From: Bacillota bacterium
GTDB taxonomy: Bacteria > Bacillota > UBA4882 > UBA8346
DNA: 64,000 nt
NCBI GenBank assembly: GCA_023426245.1
Contig: JAFABB010000040.1
Location: 186,001 to 250,000 of the forward strand
Direction of reading: 5' to 3'
Notes under the pieces: generated by a model
What the model saw: the letters and a program-made list of their open reading frames with translations, nothing else
What the model was told of the DNA's origin: nothing
Database searches by the model: none
In this document: piece after piece, positions 16,239 through 24,768 of the stretch
Layout of the letters: the number at the start of each line of letters is the position of its first letter
Position numbering within the stretch: the stretch's first letter is position 1
Program-made: the position numbers and the translations under genes

Positions 16239-17897
16239 CTACTTAATGACTGCCCCCGTATTCGCCGAGGTCACCAACCGGCTATAACGGCCTAAGTACC
16301 CCGTCCTTACCCGGGGTTCCGGTTGTTTCCATTCCGCTTTACGTTTGGCCAGTTCCTCCTCGCTTACCAGCACATCAATCTTTCGATTGGGGATATCGAT
16401 TTTAATAATATCTCCTTCCCGCACCAGAGCAATAGGGCCTCCTTCCATTGCTTCCGGTGAAATGTGCCCAATGGATGCACCCCGTGATGCCCCCGAGAAA
16501 CGCCCGTCGGTTAATAGCGCAACCTCTTTATCCAGGCCCATTCCGGCAATGGATGAAGTCGGCCCCAGCATTTCCCGCATTCCGGGTCCACCTTTCGGTC
16601 CCTCATACCGAATGACTACAATATCTCCAGCCACGATTTTACCTTCCCAGATCGCCTGGATCGCTTGCTCTTCCCCATCAAAAACCCGGGCCGGACCTTG
16701 ATGTTGCATCATCTCAGGGGCTACCGCCGATTGTTTGACCACACAACCATCGGGAGCGAGATTACCCCATAAAATAGCCAGTCCCCCTTCGCTATGGTAA
16801 GCCTGGTCGATGGTTTTAATCACGTCAGGCCGCTTAACCTTGGCGCCGGCAATATTTTCTCCAGTGGTTTGACCGGTTACCGTTTTCGTTTCGGTTTGGA
16901 TTAACCCTTTTTCACTAAGGACTTTCATCACAGCCGGGATACCGCCGGCTTCATGCAAATCTTGAATATGATGAATCCCGCCGGGCCTTAAATAAGCAAG
17001 ATGAGGCGTCTTGCGGCCCACTTCGTTGACCCAGTTCAAACTTAATGAAATTCCCACTTCGTACGCAATTGCCGGTAAATGCAAAACGGTATTGGTGGAG
17101 CCTCCGATCGCCATGTCCACCGTAAACGCATTCGTAAAAGCTTCTTCGGTCATGATATCCCTTGGACGGATATCGTTTTTGACCAAGTCTATAATTTTCA
17201 TACCGGCGTTTTTAGCCAGGCGCACCCGGCCGGCATCCACCGCCGGAATCGTGCCATTTCCCGGTAATCCCATTCCTAATACTTCCACCATGCAATTCAT
17301 GGTATTGGCGGTAAACATTCCGGAACATGATCCGCAACCTGGACATGCAGCTTCCTCCAGCTCTTTCAGGTCTTCTTCCGTCATTTTCCCGGCGGATACA
17401 GCTCCGACACCTTCAAACAAATGGTTTAAATCGACTCGCTCACCGCGAAAATTACCGGCCAACATCGGACCGCCGCTTATGACGATACTCGGCAAATTTA
17501 ACCGCCCGGCCGCCATTAACATCCCCGGTATGATTTTATCGCAGTTGGGAACCAATACCAACCCGTCAAAACAGTGCGCCATCACCATACTCTCGATTGA
17601 ATCGGCGATTAACTCCCGGCTAGCCAGGGAATATTTCATTCCTTCATGACCCATGGAAATACCGTCACAGACGCCGATCACTCCAAATTCAATCGGAGTA
17701 CCTCCAGCCATCCTCACTCCTGCTTTAACGGCTTCAACAATCGTATCCAAATGAATATGACCCGGTATGATTTCATTGGCTGAATTGGCTATCGCAATTA
17801 ACGGTCTTGTCAACTCCTCATCGGTATACCCCATTGCCTTAAACAAAGAGCGATGAGGCGCACGTTCGATTCCCTGCAAAACTCGATCACTTCTCAA
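16239..17897 (-). CDS. ilvD: dihydroxy-acid dehydratase
   Basis: About 552 residues. Fe-S enzyme converting dihydroxy-isovalerate or -methylvalerate to the 2-oxo acids of valine and isoleucine synthesis. It shows ERAPHRSL near the start, the cluster-binding ACPGCGSCSGMFTANTMN, VDMAIGGSTNTVLHL and a C-terminal GRFSGASRGASIGHISPEA. I place the start at TTG 17897 (giving the usual MRSD- start) because GGAGGTGG is 5 nt ahead; an ATG at 17912 has no ribosome site. It is not contiguous with ilvBN but shares strand and pathway. ilvC is not in the window. Confidence 0.96.
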   Translation of the reverse strand: MRSDRVLQGIERAPHRSLFKAMGYTDEELTRPLIAIANSANEIIPGHIHLDTIVEAVKAGVRMAGGTPIEFGVIGVCDGISMGHEGMKYSLASRELIADSIESMVMAHCFDGLVLVPNCDKIIPGMLMAAGRLNLPSIVISGGPMLAGNFRGERVDLNHLFEGVGAVSAGKMTEEDLKELEEAACPGCGSCSGMFTANTMNCMVEVLGMGLPGNGTIPAVDAGRVRLAKNAGMKIIDLVKNDIRPRDIMTEEAFTNAFTVDMAIGGSTNTVLHLPAIAYEVGISLSLNWVNEVGRKTPHLAYLRPGGIHHIQDLHEAGGIPAVMKVLSEKGLIQTETKTVTGQTTGENIAGAKVKRPDVIKTIDQAYHSEGGLAILWGNLAPDGCVVKQSAVAPEMMQHQGPARVFDGEEQAIQAIWEGKIVAGDIVVIRYEGPKGGPGMREMLGPTSSIAGMGLDKEVALLTDGRFSGASRGASIGHISPEAMEGGPIALVREGDIIKIDIPNRKIDVLVSEEELAKRKAEWKQPEPRVRTGYLGRYSRLVTSANTGAVIK

Positions 17898-18015
17898 ATT
17901 GTCCACCTCCATTTTCGATTCTTTATTCGCCTATCACCTCAAGTTTCCTGCAACTGACATAGCATCTTTCAAAAAATGTCTGACATATTCCGATTGAAAC
18001 ATTCTTACAAAATAT

Positions 18016-18046
18016 AAAAGCTGTCGGTGATGGCCAACAGCTTTTT
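18016..18046 (-). terminator. terminator after the DUF2512 gene
   Basis: AAAAGCTGT (18016-18024) and ACAGCTTTT (18037-18045) form a stem; the minus strand continues TTTATATTTTG. It lies about 70 nt after the stop at 18118. Confidence 0.7.
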
Positions 18047-18117
18047 AAAAACATAGTACGCTTCGAATCTTTTCTTATCTAAAAAATGCATCCATCGAAA
18101 AACAGATATCTGTGCAA

Positions 18118-18468
18118 CTATTTATTCGATGCCTTCGATGCCAATAAATACCGGTGAAACAGCCACTCCCCTATTGCCAACACTACAGCAATAGCCCACA
18201 GCCCCCCTGAAGTCAAAACAAATTGAGGCAACCCTTTCATCACGACCCAGATAATGACTGCAGCCAAAATTAAATCAACGATAATGGCTGCGATATTCCC
18301 AAATTTGGGTAATATCCACATATCACCGAGAATATAAGAAAAAAGACCTATTATCAAACCTAATACGATCGTTTGCGTCCAGGTACTTTTCCCTACCATG
18401 GGAATCATGATGAAAAGCACTAAATAAATGAAGGCCAATTTTATCACTAAGTTGACTAAATTTTTCAT
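18118..18468 (-). CDS. DUF2512 (YndM-like) membrane protein
   Basis: 116 residues with four predicted membrane helices. The sequence fits the DUF2512/YndM family: MKNLVNLVIKLAFIYLVL at the start, GDMWILPKFGN in the middle, then IIVDLILAAVIIWV. Family members are common in spore-forming Bacillota; their role is unknown. The ATG directly follows the upstream gene's TGA, with AAAGGAGAAC in front, so the two are one operon of small membrane proteins. Confidence 0.8.
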   Translation of the reverse strand: MKNLVNLVIKLAFIYLVLFIMIPMVGKSTWTQTIVLGLIIGLFSYILGDMWILPKFGNIAAIIVDLILAAVIIWVVMKGLPQFVLTSGGLWAIAVVLAIGEWLFHRYLLASKASNK

Positions 18469-18819
18469 TCACGGTGTTCTCCTTTGTTTTACTTTTTCCG
18501 GATATATTAGTTCTGTGATTCCCGCTATGATTAAGGCTGCGATTAACGAGCCCCCCAAAGGGACACTTCCTCCCTCAATCGCTAAACTCACCGTGAAAAT
18601 AATGACCGATGCGACAAGAAAGTCAATTAAAATTCTACCAAATGGTTTTCCGATCCCGCCGAAACCTCTCTGAATCAAAAAATTTCCGGTGAAAATTAAA
18701 ACTGCTAAAAAAAGGAGCCAGGGTATGGTTAAAGCGCTAAAACCGGGTAAATAGTACCCAATTGAATAAAGGACAATGAATGGAATGAAAAGTTGAATCA
18801 TCCACAAAACCAATTTCAT
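18469..18819 (-). CDS. small four-helix membrane protein
   Basis: 116 residues from the ATG at 18819, chosen because AAAGGGGGA lies 9 nt upstream; the earlier ATG at 18840 has none. About four hydrophobic helices with Gly-rich turns (GFGGIGKPFG near the middle, GGSVPLGGS later) and a basic C-terminus. It is loosely similar in layout to the DUF2512 protein that follows and may be a related paralogue. No function can be given. Confidence 0.78.
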   Translation of the reverse strand: MKLVLWMIQLFIPFIVLYSIGYYLPGFSALTIPWLLFLAVLIFTGNFLIQRGFGGIGKPFGRILIDFLVASVIIFTVSLAIEGGSVPLGGSLIAALIIAGITELIYPEKVKQRRTP

Positions 18820-18929
18820 ACAAAAAGTCCCCCTTTCCATTTTCGATCCAAATCATATTTCTCTGGACGGAACTTATCTCTGTAAGGATATTTATCATTG
18901 TAGAGGCCAGGTAACTTCGGGGTAGATGA

Positions 18930-19538
18930 CTATCTGGCGAAGATATGCCTTCCAATCTGAGTAATAATTCTGCGGGCCCAAATCCAAGGGTGATTTGTCT
19001 TTGCCGGATTAAAAAAATAAAGGGCACCACCTGAAGGATCCCATCCACTGACTGCATCAACCGCAGCGCGTAAACTTTCACTCGACACAGGCCGGTTAAA
19101 AATACCATTGGTTACCGATTCAAAAGCATGGGGTTGATAAACGACCCCCGCTATCGTTTTGGGAAAGCGGGGATTCTCGATTCGATTCATGATGACACTC
19201 CCCACCGCTACTTTACCAATATATGGTTCATTTGCAGCTTCACCTTGAATAACATGAGCGAGTAAATTAATATTGCCTGAAGCCGGGACTTGGGGACGTG
19301 CCCCCCGGCTCCCCGATGGAATCGTTAGTCGTTCGCCTAATCTTAAATGATACCGGTTTAAACCAGTCCGATCCCTTATCTCTTTGACCGTTAGTCCGGT
19401 TTTTTGAGCGATCCGAAACAAAGTATCTCCTCTTTTAACGGTATAGGTCCAATCCGCCTGGCAATAATTTGTATGGAAAAGAGGTATTGCTATTGATGAA
19501 ATCACAATAACAATAACAACTATTATAAACCCTCGCAA
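18930..19538 (-). CDS. LysM and SleB-type cell-wall hydrolase
   Basis: About 202 residues. A signal-anchor helix is followed by a LysM domain (YTVKRGDTLFRIAQKTGLTV...LGERLTIP). A hydrolase_2/SleB catalytic domain follows, with LLAHVIQGEAANEPYIGKVAVG, the catalytic Glu in GEA, and FFNPAKTNHPW near the C-terminus. SleB enzymes are lytic transglycosylases that cut cortex peptidoglycan during spore germination; the family is also used as a general wall hydrolase. I prefer the TTG start at 19538 (AAGGGATG upstream); an in-frame GTG at 19568 lacks a ribosome site. It supports sporulation but does not prove it. Confidence 0.87.
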   Translation of the reverse strand: MRGFIIVVIVIVISSIAIPLFHTNYCQADWTYTVKRGDTLFRIAQKTGLTVKEIRDRTGLNRYHLRLGERLTIPSGSRGARPQVPASGNINLLAHVIQGEAANEPYIGKVAVGSVIMNRIENPRFPKTIAGVVYQPHAFESVTNGIFNRPVSSESLRAAVDAVSGWDPSGGALYFFNPAKTNHPWIWARRIITQIGRHIFAR

Positions 19539-19706
19539 TATTTCACATCCCTTAATTCCTAATTTCACTCGTTAGTATAATGATTTTTTGTCGAACTATC
19601 CCTTTTATCGGAAAATTATTTGACGTTTCCTCGTTTTTCATAAAGGAAAGTGTGGAAAATTCGCGAAAAATGCAAGTATATCTATTAAAGGAGAGATTTA
19701 CCGACT

Positions 19707-20867
19707 ATGAAAATCAAGAGAACTCACGTGTTTCTAACAGTCTTTGTTTTGCTTTGCGGCTTCTATACTCTGGCGATCGCGGAAAAAAAATTCTTTACGC
19801 CGCAGCAGACGGCTACTGCTAAAGTATCTGACAAAAAAGTCCTGGAAAATCCCAAACCGACGGCAGTAGAAGAGACTGCATCCAAATTACCCTCTAATTT
19901 AACACCAAAACCAGTAATCGGCGCTTATAGTACTTCCTGGATTGCCGGCACCCAGAGAATCGACCGTATTGCTCAATTTATCAAACAATCCGGGAGTAAT
20001 TCAATAGTAATCGATCTTAAAGACGACACCGGGACCATCAGCTATCCTTCATCAATCCCCCTCGCCAAAGAAATCGCAGCCGGCTCAAATCGGGTCCCCA
20101 ATCTGCGGGAATTGGTTGCCCGTTTAAAGCAACAAAAGATTTATGTCATTGGAAGAATTGTCGTTTTCAAAGATCCCTTGTTGGCCAAAAAGCACCACGA
20201 GCTTGCAGTTCTTGATAAAAACGGCGGTTTATGGAGAGATTATAAAGGCATGATCTGGGTTGATCCGAATTCTAAGAAAGTTTGGAAGTATAATGTCGAT
20301 ATCGCAAAAGAAGCCATCGATATGGGATTTTCAGAGATTCAATTTGATTATGTACGTTTTTTAAGTGACGGCTTACTCCGTAATTGTGTTTACCCATATT
20401 CCACGGGGCAATTGAAGGAAGATGTCATCCGTGATTTTCTGTTATATGCCAAAAAGGACATTAATGCCATGGGAGTCCCTCTTTCTGCTGACATTTTCGG
20501 ATTGGTGTTGTCCATGCCGGATGATTTAAATATCGGACAAAAACTCGAAAAAGTTGCCTCTGCTGTTGATTATATATCTCCAATGGTCTATCCGTCTCAT
20601 TATCCCAAAGGTTCCTTTGGTTATAAAGATCCTGATTCCAATCCTTATGAGATTATTTCGAAAGCCATGCAAGATGCCAACCGACGGCTTAAGGGTGATG
20701 CCAAAAAACTTCGCCCCTGGATTCAAGATTTTTCTCTGGGTCATACTTATGGAAAGGAACAATTGCGACTGCAGATCAAAGCTTTACAAGATAATGGCGT
20801 CCATGACTTCTTATTATGGAATCCTACCAACCGCTACGAATTATCCAAATATCCTCCTTTTCAATAA
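19707..20867 (+). CDS. exported DUF4015 putative glycoside hydrolase
   Basis: 386 residues. Signal peptide (about 1-25), a low-complexity Thr/Lys/Pro linker to about residue 70, then a (beta/alpha)8-type domain. Family landmarks are TSWIAG, SNSIVIDLKDDTG, NLRELVARLKQQKIYVIGRIVVFKDP, then EIQFDYVRF and YISPMVYPSHY. This matches the DUF4015 putative glycoside hydrolase family of Bacillota, thought to act on envelope or spore polysaccharides. RBS AAAGGAGAG is 10 nt before ATG. It ends in a shared terminator. Confidence 0.88.
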   Translation: MKIKRTHVFLTVFVLLCGFYTLAIAEKKFFTPQQTATAKVSDKKVLENPKPTAVEETASKLPSNLTPKPVIGAYSTSWIAGTQRIDRIAQFIKQSGSNSIVIDLKDDTGTISYPSSIPLAKEIAAGSNRVPNLRELVARLKQQKIYVIGRIVVFKDPLLAKKHHELAVLDKNGGLWRDYKGMIWVDPNSKKVWKYNVDIAKEAIDMGFSEIQFDYVRFLSDGLLRNCVYPYSTGQLKEDVIRDFLLYAKKDINAMGVPLSADIFGLVLSMPDDLNIGQKLEKVASAVDYISPMVYPSHYPKGSFGYKDPDSNPYEIISKAMQDANRRLKGDAKKLRPWIQDFSLGHTYGKEQLRLQIKALQDNGVHDFLLWNPTNRYELSKYPPFQ

Positions 20868-20883
20868 TTCATAAACCAATAAT

Positions 20884-20920
20884 AAAAGAGTCCTTTCTTT
20901 AAATCAGGAGGACTCTTTTT
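20884..20920. terminator. bidirectional terminator between convergent genes
   Basis: AAAAGAGTCCT (20884-20894) pairs with AGGACTCTTTT (20909-20919). It has T-runs on both strands, serving the DUF4015 gene on the plus strand and the NlpC/P60 gene on the minus strand. Confidence 0.88.
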
Positions 20921-20924
20921 ATTG

Positions 20925-21632
20925 TTACTTTGAATTTTGATTCCTTAACGATTTATATACGAATATCCTTCGGGCGCCCCAATATCGACTATTATAATAG
21001 CGGCTGAAGACTGAATCGATTTTGATCCTACCCGACCCCGAAGCTGCATGAATAAAGACGCCATCGCCAAGATAGATCCCCACATGGTTAATGGATGCAG
21101 AACGCATCGTCTTAAAAAAAATCAAATCCCCCAGGGCCAACTCAGAACGTCTGATTTCTTGGCCAAAATTCATTTGGGAAGAAGCGCTGTGAGGCAGTTT
21201 ATAACCAAATTTTTCATATATATACATCGTATAACCGGAGCAGTCAAATCCTGAAGGCCCTTTTCCACCATAAGCATATGGAAAGCCCAAATACATTTTC
21301 GCAAACCCGGCAAGTTTTCGTGCTTGATTGATAAGCTCGATCCGATTTTGGATCGCATTTGTCTCCGTTGTTATATAATCTTGATAAATCCATCCCCCTT
21401 TCCCATTGCCAAACGTAATCCGGAACCACGAATCTTTTTTTTCCATTACTTCGACTAAAAACCCTTCATTCAAAAGCATCAAAATCCCGGCCTGAAGACT
21501 GGGTCCTGCCCGAAGACAAACCGACCTACCCATTACCATTCCATTCGAAGAATTTTCTGCCCAAAGGCTATGAGTTGACAATGCGAACAAGATTACTAGA
21601 ATCATTTTGAAACCGTACCTTTTTCTATGCAC
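20925..21632 (-). CDS. SH3-domain NlpC/P60 cell-wall endopeptidase
   Basis: 235 residues, GTG start at 21632 with GAGGTGG 8 nt upstream. Signal peptide (about 1-25). An SH3b domain (about 30-90, VCLRAGPSLQAGILMLLNEG... GGWIYQDYI) probably binds the wall. An NlpC/P60 catalytic domain follows with the Cys in YGGKGPSGFDCSGYTMYIY, the His in NHVGIYLGDG and a polar residue after HAAS. It should cleave D-gamma-glutamyl bonds in peptide stems. It is alone on the minus strand. Confidence 0.92.
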   Translation of the reverse strand: MHRKRYGFKMILVILFALSTHSLWAENSSNGMVMGRSVCLRAGPSLQAGILMLLNEGFLVEVMEKKDSWFRITFGNGKGGWIYQDYITTETNAIQNRIELINQARKLAGFAKMYLGFPYAYGGKGPSGFDCSGYTMYIYEKFGYKLPHSASSQMNFGQEIRRSELALGDLIFFKTMRSASINHVGIYLGDGVFIHAASGSGRIKIDSVFSRYYNSRYWGARRIFVYKSLRNQNSK

Positions 21633-21706
21633 CTTTTTTCCACCTCAACTGCATGATAGTTCTAACTCATACTTTCCTTTCATATACAATAATGGAAGGT
21701 GTTTAA

Positions 21707-22105
21707 ATGCGCAAAGTTATCATTTGCACTTTTATTATTTTCAATTACAACCTTTTATTACTCATCATACCCATCCTATTGTTTTTGACATTTATCCAAT
21801 GGTCAACTCCCTTATCACTTCATTTCTTGCCCTGGATTTATTATCCATTCCTTTTGATAAGCCCTATATTATCCGTTACCATGGGAACCATCATGATTAA
21901 AGATGGCTTTAATTTGATGACGAGCTGCATACCAATTATATCCATTTTTGTTGGTTATCTACCGCTCTTTGCTTTTTACCGATTTGTCAACTCTCTTTGG
22001 TCACCTGCCGATTACTTGCTAATGCTTGGGATTCCAATCGTATTGGGCTTGATTTCAGATGTCATCGCAGCATCCATTCCTGCATTAACAGAATGGTGGT
22101 CCTAA
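21707..22105 (+). CDS. hypothetical four-helix membrane protein
   Basis: 132 residues, almost wholly hydrophobic, with about four helices (roughly residues 5-30, 40-60, 70-95, 103-125). RBS GGAAGGTG precedes ATG. It is not similar to any family I recognise. The next gene downstream is gcvT, 190 nt away; nothing links them. Confidence 0.68.
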   Translation: MRKVIICTFIIFNYNLLLLIIPILLFLTFIQWSTPLSLHFLPWIYYPFLLISPILSVTMGTIMIKDGFNLMTSCIPIISIFVGYLPLFAFYRFVNSLWSPADYLLMLGIPIVLGLISDVIAASIPALTEWWS

Positions 22106-22292
22106 TTAAATTCTAAATCCATACCCGAAATAACTCTCCCTATGATCATGACTTCAGACTGATCATAATTTACAAGAAAATTTTTTCTTATCCAAGAATC
22201 AAGATTATAAATTTGCAGATAATCATCATCACGAAGCGTTAACTGTGAATGATTCTTTTCATGCTTTTATTTTAGATAGATAGGAAGCCAAA

Positions 22293-23402
22293 ATGCCAAC
22301 TACACCCCTTTTCCCGATATACCAAAAGTATCAAGCGAAAATCGTAGATTTTCACGGTTGGAAACTTCCTGTACAATTCAACGGTATTATTAACGAACAT
22401 ATGACTGTCAGAACACATGTTGGCCTTTTCGATGTTTCCCATATGGGCGAACTCATGGTTGAAGGGCCTGATGCGGTTGCTTTTTTGAATTACGCCTTGA
22501 CCAATCAATTCTCAACTTTAGAGCCTAACAGGATCCGGTATTCGCCTCTATGTAATGAGGGCGGAGGGGCTCTCGATGATTTACTGGTATATTGTTACGG
22601 ACCCACCCGGTTTCTTTTGGTTGTTAATGCTTCCAATATTGCCTCCGATCTTCAATGGCTTGAAAACCTGGCGGCCGGTTTTAATATTTCTCTCAAGAAT
22701 ATTTCCGAGGAAACAGCGGAGTTGGCAATTCAAGGTCCTAATGCCCTTTCCTTACTCCAACAAATCACTGACTCCCCGATCCATTTATTAAAATATTACC
22801 AATTTATACCTCGAATTATTCTTGCGAATCAATTTCCAGTTTTAATATCGCGGACCGGTTATACCGGGGAAGATGGTTTTGAAATTTATCTACAGCCACA
22901 GCATGCTATTGATGTTTGGGAATTGCTCATAAAATCCGGGTCTGTTTTGGGGATCTCACCTATCGGTTTAGGTGCACGTGATACACTTCGGTTTGAAGCC
23001 AGTTTACCCTTATATGGTAACGAATTGACCCCAAGTATCTCCCCTCTTGAAGCTGGTCTAGGACGTTTTATCCAATTCGACAAAGCAAATTTTTTGGGAA
23101 AAGAAGCGCTTTACCGGCAGAAACTAACCGGCATACCGCGGTCACTCATCGGAATGGAAATGATGGATAGGGGTATTCCCCGTTCAAATTGCCAGATTTA
23201 CTTTGACAATCGTCTGATTGGTTCCGTTACTTCAGGCAATTATTGTCCATTTTTAGCCAAAAACATGGCTCTTGGTTTAATAGAGTACCCTTTGACTCAA
23301 GCAGGCCTCACTGAATTACAGATTGATATCAGAGGTAAACGATTAACGGCTAAAGTCATTAGCCTGCCTTTTTATTCAAGAAAGTCTACTATGTCAAAGT
23401 AG
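22293..23402 (+). CDS. gcvT: glycine cleavage system aminomethyltransferase (T protein)
   Basis: 369 residues. Transfers the methylene group from the aminomethyl-lipoyl arm of H protein to tetrahydrofolate, releasing ammonia. Family landmarks: HGWKLPVQFNGI near the start, DVSHMGELMVEG, ALTNQ, QGPNALSLLQ, SRTGYTGEDGFEIY, GLGARDTLRFEASLPLYGNEL and the C-terminal barrel. First of gcvT-gcvPA-gcvPB. No glycine riboswitch is visible in the 187 nt upstream. Confidence 0.96.
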   Translation: MPTTPLFPIYQKYQAKIVDFHGWKLPVQFNGIINEHMTVRTHVGLFDVSHMGELMVEGPDAVAFLNYALTNQFSTLEPNRIRYSPLCNEGGGALDDLLVYCYGPTRFLLVVNASNIASDLQWLENLAAGFNISLKNISEETAELAIQGPNALSLLQQITDSPIHLLKYYQFIPRIILANQFPVLISRTGYTGEDGFEIYLQPQHAIDVWELLIKSGSVLGISPIGLGARDTLRFEASLPLYGNELTPSISPLEAGLGRFIQFDKANFLGKEALYRQKLTGIPRSLIGMEMMDRGIPRSNCQIYFDNRLIGSVTSGNYCPFLAKNMALGLIEYPLTQAGLTELQIDIRGKRLTAKVISLPFYSRKSTMSK

Positions 23403-23421
23403 AAAGGACCGAACTCTTACT

Positions 23422-24768
23422 ATGAACCACCCGTATTTACCGTTAACGGATAACAACCGGACTTTCATGCTAAACCAAATTGGTGTGGATTCTATCGAAG
23501 ACATATTATCGGACCTGCCTTCCGACAAGTGTTTGAGTAAGCCTTTAAATATTCCTCCGCCCATGACCGAAGTCGAACTTTCTGAACATTTCCGAAAAAT
23601 AGCAAGTCTGAATCATAAAGTAAAACTATCTTTTGTGGGAGCTGGTGCCTATCAACACTATATACCAGCTATTATTGACCATTTAGTCCACCGTTCTGAA
23701 TTTTATACTGCCTATACTCCTTATCAACCCGAAGTATCTCAGGGGATCCTGCAGGCAATTTTTGAATATCAAACCTTTATCTGTGAACTTTTCGGTTTGC
23801 CGATCGCCAACGCTTCCCTATATGACGGTGCTTCGGCTTTATCGGAAGCTATTTTAATGGTATTCCGGGAGAGTAAGCCCAAAAAAACATCACGAATCTT
23901 GCTCCCCGAGACCCTTAGTCCTCATCTTTTGACGGTCATCAAAACTTACACCAAGTCTTTCAATTTATCCATTGAATTTATTCCGGCCCGAAACGGCATC
24001 ATATGCCCATCTGATTTGGAAAAGTTACTTCAAACCGAAACTGCAGCGGTAGTGCTTCAAAATCCAAATTTCTTCGGTCTCCTCGAAGATTTGCCGGAAC
24101 TGTTGCAGATAGTCAGAAATAGCAACACCTTTGCCATTTGTTATGTCGCTCCATTGACTTTAGCTATTTTGGAAGCGCCGGGGCATTTAGGAGCGAATAT
24201 CGTAGTCGCCGAAGGTCAACCTTTAGGCCTACCTCTTTCTTTTGGCGGCCCCTACCTTGGATTAATGGCGGTCGCTGAGGGATTTAAACGCAGTATTCCA
24301 GGACGTTTAGTTGGGGAAACTGTTGACAATAAAGGAAACCGGGCTTTTGTCTTAACGCTTCAAACCCGGGAACAACACATCCGGAGGGAAAAAGCAACCT
24401 CCAATATTTGTTCTAACCAGGCTTTATGTGCACTTCGAGCAGCCATTTACTTAGCGACCCTGGGACCCATTGGCTTTCGGGAAATAGCTCAAAGGGCTTT
24501 TGACAACGCTCATTATCTTTTTCAGGAGTTCCTTAAAATCGGCTTCCAACCATTATTTTCCACTCCTTTTTTTATGGAATTTCCCATACGAACTCCTAAA
24601 CCCGCATCTTTTTACATCGAACACTTATTAAAAAAAGACATCATGGCCGGTTTTGATCTGTTTTCAACCTACCCAAACTTGGGAAATTCATTGTTAATCT
24701 GCGCTACCGAAATATTTTCCAAAGACCAACTTGACTATTTTGTTGATGAAATGAGGCAATTAAAGTGA
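23422..24768 (+). CDS. gcvPA: glycine decarboxylase (P protein) subunit 1
   Basis: 448 residues. The N-terminal half-protein of the two-subunit glycine decarboxylase found in Bacillota. It has FVGAGAYQHYIPAIIDHLVHRSEFYTAYTPYQPEVSQG and GRLVGETVDNKGNRAFVLTLQTREQHIRREKATSNIC near the C-terminal third. It lies 19 nt after gcvT and overlaps gcvPB by 4 nt. The H protein gene, often placed between gcvT and gcvPA, is absent here, as in Bacillus. Confidence 0.96.
   Translation: MNHPYLPLTDNNRTFMLNQIGVDSIEDILSDLPSDKCLSKPLNIPPPMTEVELSEHFRKIASLNHKVKLSFVGAGAYQHYIPAIIDHLVHRSEFYTAYTPYQPEVSQGILQAIFEYQTFICELFGLPIANASLYDGASALSEAILMVFRESKPKKTSRILLPETLSPHLLTVIKTYTKSFNLSIEFIPARNGIICPSDLEKLLQTETAAVVLQNPNFFGLLEDLPELLQIVRNSNTFAICYVAPLTLAILEAPGHLGANIVVAEGQPLGLPLSFGGPYLGLMAVAEGFKRSIPGRLVGETVDNKGNRAFVLTLQTREQHIRREKATSNICSNQALCALRAAIYLATLGPIGFREIAQRAFDNAHYLFQEFLKIGFQPLFSTPFFMEFPIRTPKPASFYIEHLLKKDIMAGFDLFSTYPNLGNSLLICATEIFSKDQLDYFVDEMRQLK

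Noticed and set aside
22106..22292. Glycine riboswitch upstream of gcvT
   Set aside because: The expected conserved GGAGAG and CCGAAGG blocks are not present in the right order on the plus strand.
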